A stretch of DNA of 42,006 bases, taken from the IMG/VR virus record IMGVR_UViG_3300013005_000022, positions 118,443 through 160,448 of that record, one strand, 5' to 3'. A program made the position numbers and the translations under genes. The notes beneath the pieces were generated by a model. That model worked only from the letters and a program-made list of their open reading frames with translations. It was not told the origin of the DNA and did no database searches. This stretch comes from a virus. Below are positions 22,677 to 29,991 of this stretch, piece by piece (within the stretch, counting starts at the first letter, position 1; the number at the start of each line of letters is the position of its first letter).

Positions 22677-23276
22677 ATGATAGACAATCTTCAATTAGTA
22701 AAGGAAATTCTTAACTTCCAAAAGAAAGGTGACTTCTACATGCTTTACGTTTTCAAACGTAAGAAAGATCAACCTGAAGGAGAACGAGATAATCATCAAT
22801 CGGTTAGAACCATCAAAACTTATTGCATCGAAAGTATCGATCACTTGGAAAGACGTTATGATGAAATCCGTCAAATGTGCGAAATGTTTAAAGCTCGAGC
22901 ATATATACATGTGCAAAAACAAAATCATTTCGACGTTTCGCTTAATATGATGGTTGCACTCGCTCAACGAATTCAAGATGGAAATACCAATCAAAAAGGT
23001 TTATTTGATTCGGTCGTTGGTCAAATCAAAACTCAAGAAAAACTTTGGATAGTCGATATTGATACTAAAGATGTTCAAGAATTACGAAATGTACAAGTAA
23101 CTATTAATAGATGTAAACCTGAAGGTCCTAAAACTAAATACATCATTCCAACTAAAAACGGATTCCATTTAATAACTGACCGTTTTGATGTTCTTGAATT
23201 TAAGAAAAATCATCCTGAAGTAGACGTTCAAAAGAAGAACCCAACTTTACTTTATCTACCGAGTTCTTTAGATTAA
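22677..23276 (+). CDS. Primase-like (AEP-type) protein, tentative
   Basis: A 199-aa protein. The C-terminal half has L-W-I-V-D127-I-D129-T, then P-T-K-N-G-F-H164-L-I-T and a later L-Y-L-P. A D-x-D plus conserved G-x-H is the pattern of archaeo-eukaryotic-type primases/PrimPol-like folds. It is too short for a full primase and lacks a zinc-binding or helicase part, so it may be a divergent relative or an RNA-processing protein. Driven by type A promoter copy 1. Confidence 0.45.
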   Translation: MIDNLQLVKEILNFQKKGDFYMLYVFKRKKDQPEGERDNHQSVRTIKTYCIESIDHLERRYDEIRQMCEMFKARAYIHVQKQNHFDVSLNMMVALAQRIQDGNTNQKGLFDSVVGQIKTQEKLWIVDIDTKDVQELRNVQVTINRCKPEGPKTKYIIPTKNGFHLITDRFDVLEFKKNHPEVDVQKKNPTLLYLPSSLD

Positions 23277-23279
23277 AAA

Positions 23280-23335
23280 TGTTAATAACTTTTTATCAAA
23301 AAGTTTTTCTATTTGCGAAAAAAGTATTATATTTG
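23280..23335 (+). promoter_or_regulatory. Type A promoter, copy 2
   Basis: TGTTAATAACTTTTT (23280-23294), a T tract (23304-23308) and TATATTTG (23328-23335). The 48-nt spacing is the same as in copies 1, 3 and 4. It precedes the gene at 23360. No clear terminator hairpin here. Confidence 0.75.
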
Positions 23336-23359
23336 TAATAACAAATTAATAATAAACAT

Positions 23360-23650
23360 ATGAAAAACTTTCGAATCGTAATTAAATGCCAAGCCGGTTT
23401 CTTAACTATCGTCGATAAAAAAGCAGAAACAGTAATGGATATTATGAAATCGTTCATAACTCCAAAAACCATTCTTACCATCGAACAAAAATCAGATCAA
23501 TCTGAACATTACTTTACGGTATTTGCAACCAAAGGTACTAAAGTTTATATTGCGGCAAAAGAAATTTACGATTCTCGATTTATTCAAAACTACTGGCCAA
23601 CTACCGATATGAATCGAATTGGTAAACCAGCAAATGAAATTGTTCACTAA
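23360..23650 (+). CDS. Hypothetical protein
   Basis: A 96-aa basic protein with mixed alpha/beta pattern and no recognised motif. It is the first gene of the unit led by promoter copy 2 (followed by the zinc-ribbon and RNA ligase genes). Confidence 0.6.
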   Translation: MKNFRIVIKCQAGFLTIVDKKAETVMDIMKSFITPKTILTIEQKSDQSEHYFTVFATKGTKVYIAAKEIYDSRFIQNYWPTTDMNRIGKPANEIVH

Positions 23651-23665
23651 AAACCAAAATCATAT

Positions 23666-23878
23666 ATGCTAAAATTTGAAAATCTAAAAGATGGCGATCG
23701 TTTTACCGCAAACATTAACTTCGAATCTAACATGCAAGTTATCGAAGAATTAACCTATCGAGGAAAATCCGAAACTGGATTGCACATAGGCTTAACTGGT
23801 TCCGGCGAAAGATTCGGATTCTATGATTTTGACATCATTGATATTACACACGTAGAAAAGAAAGAATATGAAATGTAA
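23666..23878 (+). CDS. Hypothetical beta-rich protein
   Basis: A 70-aa small protein: D-G-D-R-F, then a Gly-rich section, with an acidic end. Possibly a small OB-like or SH3-like domain. It overlaps the next gene by 11 nt. Its M-L-K-F start is not followed by a head-leader motif. Confidence 0.55.
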   Translation: MLKFENLKDGDRFTANINFESNMQVIEELTYRGKSETGLHIGLTGSGERFGFYDFDIIDITHVEKKEYEM

Positions 23879-24092
23879 ATGTGGTTCGGAAATACATCCG
23901 AAAAGATCAAATCTCGGTTATAGGACATGTGTTAATTGCTCAACCGAGGAAAAAAAAGCAGTTATTCAAATTAATAATCACAAAACCGGGAACGAAATCC
24001 AAATCGTTGATCAGGAAACGGCAAGACAATTTAATCACTTAGCAAGCCGATCATCGTTTGGTGTATCAACCGGAGTAAAAGGAAAAAGATAA
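23868..24092 (+). CDS. Zinc-ribbon protein
   Basis: A 74-aa protein. C3-K-C5 with a C-V-N-C pair about 20 residues later form a four-Cys zinc ribbon; the rest is polar with a basic tail. Such modules occur in DksA-like and nucleic-acid-binding proteins. It stands 1 nt before the RNA ligase gene, so joint expression with it is likely. Confidence 0.65.
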   Translation: MKCKCGSEIHPKRSNLGYRTCVNCSTEEKKAVIQINNHKTGNEIQIVDQETARQFNHLASRSSFGVSTGVKGKR

Positions 24093-24093
24093 A

Positions 24094-25101
24094 ATGGAAA
24101 GAAAATTAGCAAGTATTCAAGTCATTCGAGACATTCGTCCTATTGAAGGTGCCGATGCAATCGAATTAGCAATCATTAACAATTGGCAAGTGGTAGTCGC
24201 AAAAAACGTCGGTCATCAAATTGGAGATCATGTCGTTTATTGTGAAATCGATTCGTTCTTACCAATTCAAGAGGAATTCGAATTCTTACGTAAAAGCTCT
24301 TATAAGAAGATGGCTGATCGAGAAGGATTCCGTCTTAAAACAATTAAACTTCGTGGACAAGTTTCACAAGGTCTTATCTTACCAATGTCTGTGTTCGGTG
24401 ATTTTGGATGGACTGCATACGAAGGTCTTGATGTTACTGAACGTTTAGGTATTGTAAAATACGAACCACCTATCCCTGCAGAATTAGCCGGTAAAGTAAA
24501 AGGGAACTTCCCATCATTCATACCAAAGACCGATGAAGAACGTATACAAAATCTTACAAAAGAATACGAAGGATGGAAAGACCGATTCTTCTATGTAACT
24601 GAAAAACTCGATGGTTCTTCTGCAACCTACTATTTTAGAGATGGAGAATTCGGAGTATGCTCTAGAAATCTAGATCTTGAAGAAACTGAAGGAAATACTT
24701 TTTGGAAGATTGCTCGCCAATTAAAATTAGAAGAATGGTTAGGAACTCATGAAATTAATTATGCCATTCAAGGTGAATTAATCGGTGAAGGTATACAAGG
24801 AAATCCTTATAAGATCAAAGGACAAACCGTTCGCTTCTTCAACGCATTTAATATAGACAAATACGAATACCTTGGATTAGAAGAATTCGAATCTCTAATT
24901 TCATCTATGGGATTGGAAACTGTTCCGGTTCTTGATCGAGCATTTGTTTTGCCTAATACCATCGAGGAACTACTTAAATATGCCGAAACGAAAAGCGAAT
25001 TGAATTCTCAGTTCGATCGTGAAGGGGTTGTAATTCGTAGTATTGATCGTAAAATTAGCTTCAAAGTAATCAGCAATAAATTCTTACTAAACGAAAAATA
25101 A
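24094..25101 (+). CDS. RNA ligase, DraRnl (Rnl5)-like
   Basis: A 335-aa ligase. The N-terminal part (about 1-120) resembles the OB-type domain found in front of Deinococcus DraRnl. The adenylyltransferase part follows: motif I E170-K171-L-D-G-S with AMP-accepting K171, S-R-N at 190-192, motif III/IIIa Q-G-E-L-I-G-E-G-I-Q-G-N-P-Y from 227, motif IV R-E-G-V-V-I-R, and motif V S-F-K-V-I-S. It seals RNA nicks with ATP. It would rejoin tRNA or mRNA cut by host nucleases after end healing by proteins such as the cREC and 2H enzymes of this window. Confidence 0.85.
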   Translation: MERKLASIQVIRDIRPIEGADAIELAIINNWQVVVAKNVGHQIGDHVVYCEIDSFLPIQEEFEFLRKSSYKKMADREGFRLKTIKLRGQVSQGLILPMSVFGDFGWTAYEGLDVTERLGIVKYEPPIPAELAGKVKGNFPSFIPKTDEERIQNLTKEYEGWKDRFFYVTEKLDGSSATYYFRDGEFGVCSRNLDLEETEGNTFWKIARQLKLEEWLGTHEINYAIQGELIGEGIQGNPYKIKGQTVRFFNAFNIDKYEYLGLEEFESLISSMGLETVPVLDRAFVLPNTIEELLKYAETKSELNSQFDREGVVIRSIDRKISFKVISNKFLLNEK

Positions 25102-25442
25102 TGAGAAACCTACTAATAGCACTCGTATGTATTGTTCTAGGACAATCTATATCTTTTATACAATTACAAGGCCAATTCATAAACGAATGGATGAAGAAAA
25201 ATACATGGGCTGCTGTTTTACTCGGTTTACCTATTAGTTGGTTACTTATAACATTTACCAAATATTGTAAAGAAGCTTTCGATGGTCAAATATGGCCTGG
25301 TCGTTTAATTGGATTTGCTATAGGTGCTATCGTATTTTCGGTAATGGCACACTTCATATTCAACGAAGAATTCACATCTAAAACTCTTGTATGTTTAACA
25401 TTAGCAGCCACCATTCTAGGAATTCAACTTTTTTGGAAGTAA
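25101..25442 (+). CDS. Multi-span membrane protein
   Basis: A 113-aa protein with about four hydrophobic helices (near 1-20, 37-52, 67-84 and 92-111). The ATG shares its A with the RNA ligase stop. A conserved W-P-G-R stands in the third loop. No family identified. Confidence 0.6.
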   Translation: MRNLLIALVCIVLGQSISFIQLQGQFINEWMKKNTWAAVLLGLPISWLLITFTKYCKEAFDGQIWPGRLIGFAIGAIVFSVMAHFIFNEEFTSKTLVCLTLAATILGIQLFWK

Positions 25443-25451
25443 TCACTCTAT

Positions 25452-25461
25452 CATATAATTA
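25452..25461 (+). promoter_or_regulatory. CATATAATTA type B motif
   Basis: Intergenic CATATAATTA, 26 nt before the ATG at 25478. Confidence 0.45.
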
Positions 25462-25477
25462 ATATAAACCCAAGAAA

Positions 25478-25705
25478 ATGAAAAAACCCTTACTTAACAT
25501 TGCATTCTTCAGCATACTTTTATTAGTGGCTTTACGAATAGAAACCATCTCTATTAATTGGATCCTTTCACAAGATCAATTTCTGAATTGGATGGGTATG
25601 ATTACGATTATCCTTGCTATGGTTTCCTGTTTCATTATTGGTTGGCAAATAGGAAATAACATTCGTTTGATTCGTAGACATCGAAAGCTAAATAAACCTT
25701 CATAA
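25478..25705 (+). CDS. Two-span small membrane protein
   Basis: A 75-aa protein with hydrophobic helices at about 7-22 and 39-60 and a basic C-terminal tail (R-R-H-R-K). Its stop abuts the type A promoter copy 3. Unknown function. Confidence 0.6.
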   Translation: MKKPLLNIAFFSILLLVALRIETISINWILSQDQFLNWMGMITIILAMVSCFIIGWQIGNNIRLIRRHRKLNKPS

Positions 25706-25761
25706 TGTTAATAACTTTATGACCTGAGATTTTTTTATCTCGGGTTTTTGTATTATATTTG
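25706..25761 (+). promoter_or_regulatory. Type A promoter, copy 3
   Basis: TGTTAATAACTTT (25706-25718), T tract (25730-25736) and TATATTTG (25754-25761), again with the 48-nt spacing. ATG of the secreted-protein gene at 25791. Confidence 0.75.
25722..25749 (+). terminator. Terminator hairpin inside promoter copy 3
   Basis: A 9-bp stem (25722-25730 with 25737-25745, one T-G pair, T6 loop) followed by a T tract. It has the same position within the promoter as the hairpin of copy 1, though the stem bases differ. Confidence 0.75.
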
Positions 25762-25790
25762 TTATATCAAATTCATATAAAATATACAAC

Positions 25791-26090
25791 ATGAAAAAAA
25801 CATTAATCATTGCTTTACTAACAATCCCTGGATTCGTTTATTCACAAACTAAAATGGGAAACTTTGCACATGTTACAAATAATAAAGATACTCTATTCCT
25901 ATTAGAGAATGATCCTTTATCAAAACTAACATTTAGTATCTGGAAAACCGATTCTACATGGAATGGTCAAAATCCAACTATCGTTTTTGTTAATCATGAG
26001 TGTATGGAAGAAATTAAGTTCACGAATTTTAGAGCATCTAATGAATTCGTAAGAATGAGAAAAACTCCTATCAAATCTAAAAATAAATAA
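25791..26090 (+). CDS. Secreted periplasmic protein
   Basis: A 99-aa protein with a clear Sec signal peptide (cut likely after S-Q at 18-19). The mature part is beta-rich, without cysteine pairs, and ends with a Lys-rich tail. Expressed from promoter copy 3, so made early or throughout; a periplasmic role against superinfection or in the envelope is possible. Confidence 0.6.
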   Translation: MKKTLIIALLTIPGFVYSQTKMGNFAHVTNNKDTLFLLENDPLSKLTFSIWKTDSTWNGQNPTIVFVNHECMEEIKFTNFRASNEFVRMRKTPIKSKNK

Positions 26091-26097
26091 TCATCAT

Positions 26098-26325
26098 ATG
26101 AAAAATTCTGCAATGTTCATCACTGGTTTAGTAACCGTAGTATTCACAATTTTATTTGTATCTGCAATCTTTGCATGGCCTATACAATTACTTTGGAATT
26201 ATTGCTTGGTTGGTGCGGTGAATGGCGTTAATCCTATTGGTTTCTGGCAAGCGCTAGGACTCCTAATCTTATTTACGCTTTTATTCACCCCTAAAACCAC
26301 GCAAATAAACAAAGATGAAAAGTAA
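26098..26325 (+). CDS. Two-span small membrane protein
   Basis: A 75-aa protein with two hydrophobic helices (about 7-29 and 47-63) and a short polar tail. It overlaps the next gene by 11 nt. Unknown function. Confidence 0.6.
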   Translation: MKNSAMFITGLVTVVFTILFVSAIFAWPIQLLWNYCLVGAVNGVNPIGFWQALGLLILFTLLFTPKTTQINKDEK

Positions 26326-26680
26326 AACTCTGCAAAAATTAGCCGAAGTAATTGGTACATTACCTAAGGATTTAGATAACGTTGAATTAGCTAAACTTTT
26401 AGGCGATGTTCATTGGGAATTGGAAAGCTCCGATAAAATCGCAACATCGGCTAAAAAGAACCAATCTCTTATTATGGACTTCTTTGAAGATTATCAAAAT
26501 TTAGCAATAGATGCTGAATACGTTTTGATGGACTATATAGAAACTCCTTGGTGGAGATTTGCTACTAAAAGATCTCAGATGTCTAAGTATATTTGGTTAA
26601 GTAACAAACGAATTGCTCTGTTCCAAGAGCTTCTAATGAAGGTAAAACCAGGTAGAATAGATGAAATGCTTAATAACTAA
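26315..26680 (+). CDS. Hypothetical helical protein
   Basis: A 121-aa helical protein with a conserved-looking W-W-R-F and many Lys/Glu. No membrane segment. Its end overlaps the nuclease-like gene by 20 nt. Confidence 0.55.
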   Translation: MKSKTLQKLAEVIGTLPKDLDNVELAKLLGDVHWELESSDKIATSAKKNQSLIMDFFEDYQNLAIDAEYVLMDYIETPWWRFATKRSQMSKYIWLSNKRIALFQELLMKVKPGRIDEMLNN

Positions 26681-27092
26681 CGAAGATTTACAACTTGCAT
26701 CAAACTTTGCAAAGGAAGCATACCTATTGCATATGTCAAATGGAAGAACGCACAAACAAGTATTCCACGACATAATCACCGGTAAACTTGGCGAGATTGC
26801 ATATAAAAAGATAGTTGGTGACGAAGTAAACGAAATCAATTTGGTAGTATCAGAAGATCCTGATCCAGGTTGGGATTTCGAAGCATTGAATGGCGATAGA
26901 ATACAAGTAAAAACCGTTCAGAAAGATTATAACTGGGTTTCTTTTAGCAATTACTATTGGGATCGTTTAGTTGTTATACAAATGGATGGAAATGAGTGTA
27001 CTCTTCTACGAGATATGCATATAACAGAAGTTAAACAATTAGCACAAAAATCTAAATTTACCGGATGGTACATTCCATCATATAAAATATAA
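26661..27092 (+). CDS. PD-(D/E)XK-fold nuclease-like protein
   Basis: A 143-aa protein. E45 in G-K-L-G-E-I-A, D72 in G-W-D-F and Q82-V-K84 fit the E-x...D-x...Q-x-K active site of restriction-endonuclease-fold proteins, in the right order and spacing. It could be a nuclease for host DNA degradation or DNA processing. No DNA-binding domain beyond the core is visible. Evidence is motif-level. Confidence 0.6.
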   Translation: MKCLITNEDLQLASNFAKEAYLLHMSNGRTHKQVFHDIITGKLGEIAYKKIVGDEVNEINLVVSEDPDPGWDFEALNGDRIQVKTVQKDYNWVSFSNYYWDRLVVIQMDGNECTLLRDMHITEVKQLAQKSKFTGWYIPSYKI

Positions 27093-27094
27093 TT

Positions 27095-27346
27095 ATGAAA
27101 AAGAAATCTGAATTTTGCACATACGACTCGTCTATGATTCGTACATCTCGTTATAATTTTGAAACAAAAAATCTATTAGTTGAATTCAACGGTGGTACAA
27201 CCTATGAATTCGAAAATGTTGATTCTGTTGATTATTTAGCATTTGCAAATACAGAAGAATCAGTCGGAAAATCATTTAATCAATACATTCGTAAGTACGA
27301 AGGTAAAAAAACATCAATAGAAAATTATTCATCAACTCATGACTAA
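27095..27346 (+). CDS. KTSC-domain protein
   Basis: An 83-aa protein fitting the KTSC domain: an N-terminal S-S-M-I-R-T-S-R-Y, a central L-L-V-E-F-N-G-G-T-T-Y-E-F, and S-V-G-K-S-F-N-Q-Y-I. KTSC occurs alone or attached to Lys-tRNA synthetase and in phages; its function is not settled, though RNA or nucleotide binding has been suggested. Confidence 0.8.
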   Translation: MKKKSEFCTYDSSMIRTSRYNFETKNLLVEFNGGTTYEFENVDSVDYLAFANTEESVGKSFNQYIRKYEGKKTSIENYSSTHD

Positions 27347-27581
27347 AAGACGCAAAGTTGTCAAAATGGAAAAGATTGACATTTCCAATCGCCTAAAATG
27401 GTTCTTTCACCGAAGATGGAATCGTGCCTATAAAAAATTCTATATCATTCCATCCATCTCATGGATGTGGAGTGCTACTGGAGACTTTATTGAACATGGT
27501 ATATATGCACCAATGTTCATGTTAAAGTTCGAATGGTTGCATTTTGAAGCTGGTGTCTATAATTATCATGAAATATACTAA
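27339..27581 (+). CDS. Hypothetical basic aromatic protein
   Basis: An 80-aa protein rich in Trp, Tyr and Arg, without membrane helices. An ATG at 27366 is an alternative start, giving 71 aa. It overlaps the KTSC gene by 8 nt. Confidence 0.55.
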   Translation: MTKRRKVVKMEKIDISNRLKWFFHRRWNRAYKKFYIIPSISWMWSATGDFIEHGIYAPMFMLKFEWLHFEAGVYNYHEIY

Positions 27582-27584
27582 TCA

Positions 27585-27941
27585 ATGAAAAACCGAATAA
27601 AAGCATGGTTACAATCTAAGTTAAAGTCTTGGGTATTTGATGGAGAAAATCCATATGTGAAGACTCATAAAGTTATACATACACCAACAGAAACTTTAAA
27701 ACTCAGATCTACGTCTAGATATACCAAGACTGATCTTCAGGACATGCATAATGTACAAGGCTTAAGTGAATCTCGTATAATAGAGATAATCAAAACGGAT
27801 TTGTTACAGGATTTATTTAAGCATCTTAAAGATTCTGGCGCTATCGAGATTATTCAATACGAAGAACCGCTTGGAATTTCAATGAATGGTCAAGGAATTC
27901 ATTTCGAAGCTAAACTAATGGTGGTAAAATCCAAGCAATAA
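27585..27941 (+). CDS. Hypothetical protein
   Basis: A 118-aa mixed alpha/beta protein. It shares the TAATG junction with the next gene. No motif recognised. Confidence 0.55.
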   Translation: MKNRIKAWLQSKLKSWVFDGENPYVKTHKVIHTPTETLKLRSTSRYTKTDLQDMHNVQGLSESRIIEIIKTDLLQDLFKHLKDSGAIEIIQYEEPLGISMNGQGIHFEAKLMVVKSKQ

Positions 27942-28147
27942 TGGGAAATAAAGTAATCTCTATAACCCTGAATGATAAACAACAGAAGCGTTTAGATAAT
28001 TGGGGAAAAAACCTTAAAGCCATATTTGGTGAATGGGGAATGTTGACCTGGACAATATCATCATGTGGTATTGGTGATACCATCACGGTAACCAGCTCAC
28101 ATGCACCCAACCATCCATTAGACTTAACTGATATAGACTCATGGTAA
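27941..28147 (+). CDS. Hypothetical protein
   Basis: A 68-aa small protein with a helical N-terminus and a short beta-rich end. Translational coupling at its start (TAATG) supports expression. Unknown function. Confidence 0.55.
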   Translation: MGNKVISITLNDKQQKRLDNWGKNLKAIFGEWGMLTWTISSCGIGDTITVTSSHAPNHPLDLTDIDSW

Positions 28148-28157
28148 AACTTACAAT

Positions 28158-28301
28158 ATGAAACATTTAGCAGTATCTTTAGTATACATAGCATTCTTCT
28201 CTTTGATTGGAGCGGCATGTTACATAACAAAATCCGGCTGGCCTTTATGGGCATTAATTTTTACACCTTCATGGGAATCGAAATCGGATGATAAAGCCTA
28301 A
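28158..28301 (+). CDS. Mini-membrane protein
   Basis: A 47-aa ORF in the 28148-28287 gap. Two hydrophobic segments (about 4-22 and 27-37) with a polar, acidic tail. It starts 10 nt after the preceding stop and overlaps the following gene by 14 nt. Confidence 0.55.
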   Translation: MKHLAVSLVYIAFFSLIGAACYITKSGWPLWALIFTPSWESKSDDKA

Positions 28302-28539
28302 TCTCAATTTTCACAACGAATATTACGCTTTAGTAGATGTTAAAGATAGAGATAAACTTCTATCATTAACGAAGAAGATGTCGGAATCAAAACCCGGTTT
28401 GCTTCAAGAAGCTAAGGTAGAACTTAAAGATAGACTTAATGGTGATATAGAAGTATGGATGTCAAATACATCTGCATTCGATTATCAAACAAAGCGAATC
28501 ATATTCAATTACATCAATGCTCTCGATAAGTTTTACTAA
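28288..28539 (+). CDS. Hypothetical protein
   Basis: An 83-aa alpha-helical charged protein. No motif known. A CATATAAT motif follows its stop. Confidence 0.55.
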   Translation: MIKPNLNFHNEYYALVDVKDRDKLLSLTKKMSESKPGLLQEAKVELKDRLNGDIEVWMSNTSAFDYQTKRIIFNYINALDKFY

Positions 28540-28542
28540 CAT

Positions 28543-28552
28543 CATATAATAA
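28543..28552 (+). promoter_or_regulatory. CATATAATAA type B motif
   Basis: Intergenic CATATAATAA, 28 nt before the epimerase ATG at 28571. Confidence 0.45.
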
Positions 28553-28570
28553 ATATAAAATCAATAAATT

Positions 28571-29473
28571 ATGAAAAGTCTTGTTACTGGAGGTCTTGGT
28601 TTCGTTGGCTCTAATCTCGTCGATATGCTCGTAGCTATGGGCGACGAAGTAGTAGTGATCGATAACCTATCTTCAAAATCTGCAAAAATGGAATATCAAA
28701 ATCCTGGTGCAGAATATTACATCCAAGATGTAGAACGTATACATGGTACATTAATTGGAAATCGATTTGATCGTATCTTTCATTTGGCTGCAAAAGCTCG
28801 TATACAACCTTCGTTCGATGATCCGGCAGGTTATTTCTGGTCTAATGCAATGGGAACTATGGAAGTTCTCGACTTTGCAAGGATATCTAAATCCGGAACC
28901 GTTATTTATGCAACAACCTCATCTAAAAATCACGGATCTCATTTAATCACTCCTTATACCTTCTCTAAAGTAATTGGTGAAGATGCATGTCGAATGTATT
29001 CTGAACTTTATGGAATGAAAACCGCATCCGCAACATTCTACAATGTATATGGACCTCGTGAACCACGTGAAGGTGAATGGGCTACCGTCGTTGCAAAATT
29101 CGGTAGACAATCACAAAAAGGAGAAATGGTTACCGTTGTTGGTGATGGTATGCAAACTCGAGATTTTACTCACGTTGAAGATATTTGTAAAGGACTTATT
29201 CGAATGAGTGAGTTGGAACTTATGGGTGATAATATCGATTTAGGAAGAGGAATGCCAATATCCATTTTAGATGTTGCAAAAGCCTGGACTGAAGGTGAAG
29301 AAGATCAAATTATATTCACTCCTCTTCGTAAAAACGAAGGACTTCACACTCTATGTGATACAGATAAAACGCTTAAACAAATTGGTTGGAGTGCTACTCA
29401 CAACCTTATAGATTATATACAATCAGAAAATCGTAAACATGCAAATAAAATATCCAAAACTAGAACTTCTTAA
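28571..29473 (+). CDS. NAD-dependent sugar epimerase/dehydratase
   Basis: A 300-aa short-chain dehydrogenase of the extended type. The NAD-binding G-G-L-G-F-V-G is at 7-13, and the catalytic Y129-x-x-x-K133 stands in P-Y-T-F-S-K, with Ser117/118 upstream. Overall similarity is to UDP-glucose 4-epimerase/GDP-mannose-type enzymes. It would convert a nucleotide sugar for glycan synthesis, alongside the dehydrogenase at 19.4 kb. Its end overlaps the next ORF by 35 nt. Confidence 0.8.
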   Translation: MKSLVTGGLGFVGSNLVDMLVAMGDEVVVIDNLSSKSAKMEYQNPGAEYYIQDVERIHGTLIGNRFDRIFHLAAKARIQPSFDDPAGYFWSNAMGTMEVLDFARISKSGTVIYATTSSKNHGSHLITPYTFSKVIGEDACRMYSELYGMKTASATFYNVYGPREPREGEWATVVAKFGRQSQKGEMVTVVGDGMQTRDFTHVEDICKGLIRMSELELMGDNIDLGRGMPISILDVAKAWTEGEEDQIIFTPLRKNEGLHTLCDTDKTLKQIGWSATHNLIDYIQSENRKHANKISKTRTS

Positions 29474-29696
29474 TTTTGAAGGACCTGTTCTAGTAGCAAC
29501 TAAAAATCATAATCTATACATCATTACTGACGAATGGAAAGAAATTATTTCGGTTCTGATAGAAGAAGAATTCTTAGATTTTGTTGATGGTTCGTTTTCT
29601 ATAGTAGATTCTAGAGGAAGACGTTGGAATTATGGAGATCAACACCGAGATGCCAGACAAACATCTGCACAAATACAAAAATTCATAAAATTATAA
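29439..29696 (+). CDS. Hypothetical protein
   Basis: An 85-aa acidic protein with F-S-I-V-D-S-R-G-R-R-W-N-Y, a beta-hairpin-like segment. It overlaps the epimerase gene by 35 nt and stops 3 nt before the next gene. Unknown function. Confidence 0.55.
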   Translation: MQIKYPKLELLNFEGPVLVATKNHNLYIITDEWKEIISVLIEEEFLDFVDGSFSIVDSRGRRWNYGDQHRDARQTSAQIQKFIKL

Positions 29697-29699
29697 CAT

Positions 29700-29915
29700 A
29701 TGGACACTCAAGAACGACTAGAAAATTATGAATCTGTCAAAGCTCGAATAAAGCAAGAAGGACTTGATTATTGCTTTATACATTACTCTAGCTTTGAAGA
29801 AATTGAAGATAAAGAATTTCACAAACTAAGAAAAGCTTACATTAAAGCGAGTGAAAACATTCAACAATATGTTAAAGATCAAATAGAAAAACTTCAAAAT
29901 GAAGACGGAGAATAA
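29700..29915 (+). CDS. Conserved-type phage hypothetical protein
   Basis: A 71-aa helical protein with D-Y-C-F-I-H-Y and E-F-H-K-L-R patterns, of a kind I associate with short conserved phage proteins. Precedes thymidylate synthase. Confidence 0.6.
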   Translation: MDTQERLENYESVKARIKQEGLDYCFIHYSSFEEIEDKEFHKLRKAYIKASENIQQYVKDQIEKLQNEDGE

Positions 29916-29991
29916 CTCAATAATCAATTGGGAGTTACATCAACAGACTCTTAAACCTTCACCTATATACACAGCACAATTCGACTTTAAA

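Noticed and set aside
23666-23878. Capsid leader on the protein starting M-L-K-F-E-N
   Set aside because: The similarity stops after four residues and no [LIV]-x-E|[AGS] site follows at residues 10-17.
29899-29991. N-terminal extension of thymidylate synthase
   Set aside because: The 31 extra codons overlap the previous gene and do not resemble a ThyA N-terminus; the ATG at 29992 fits the family.
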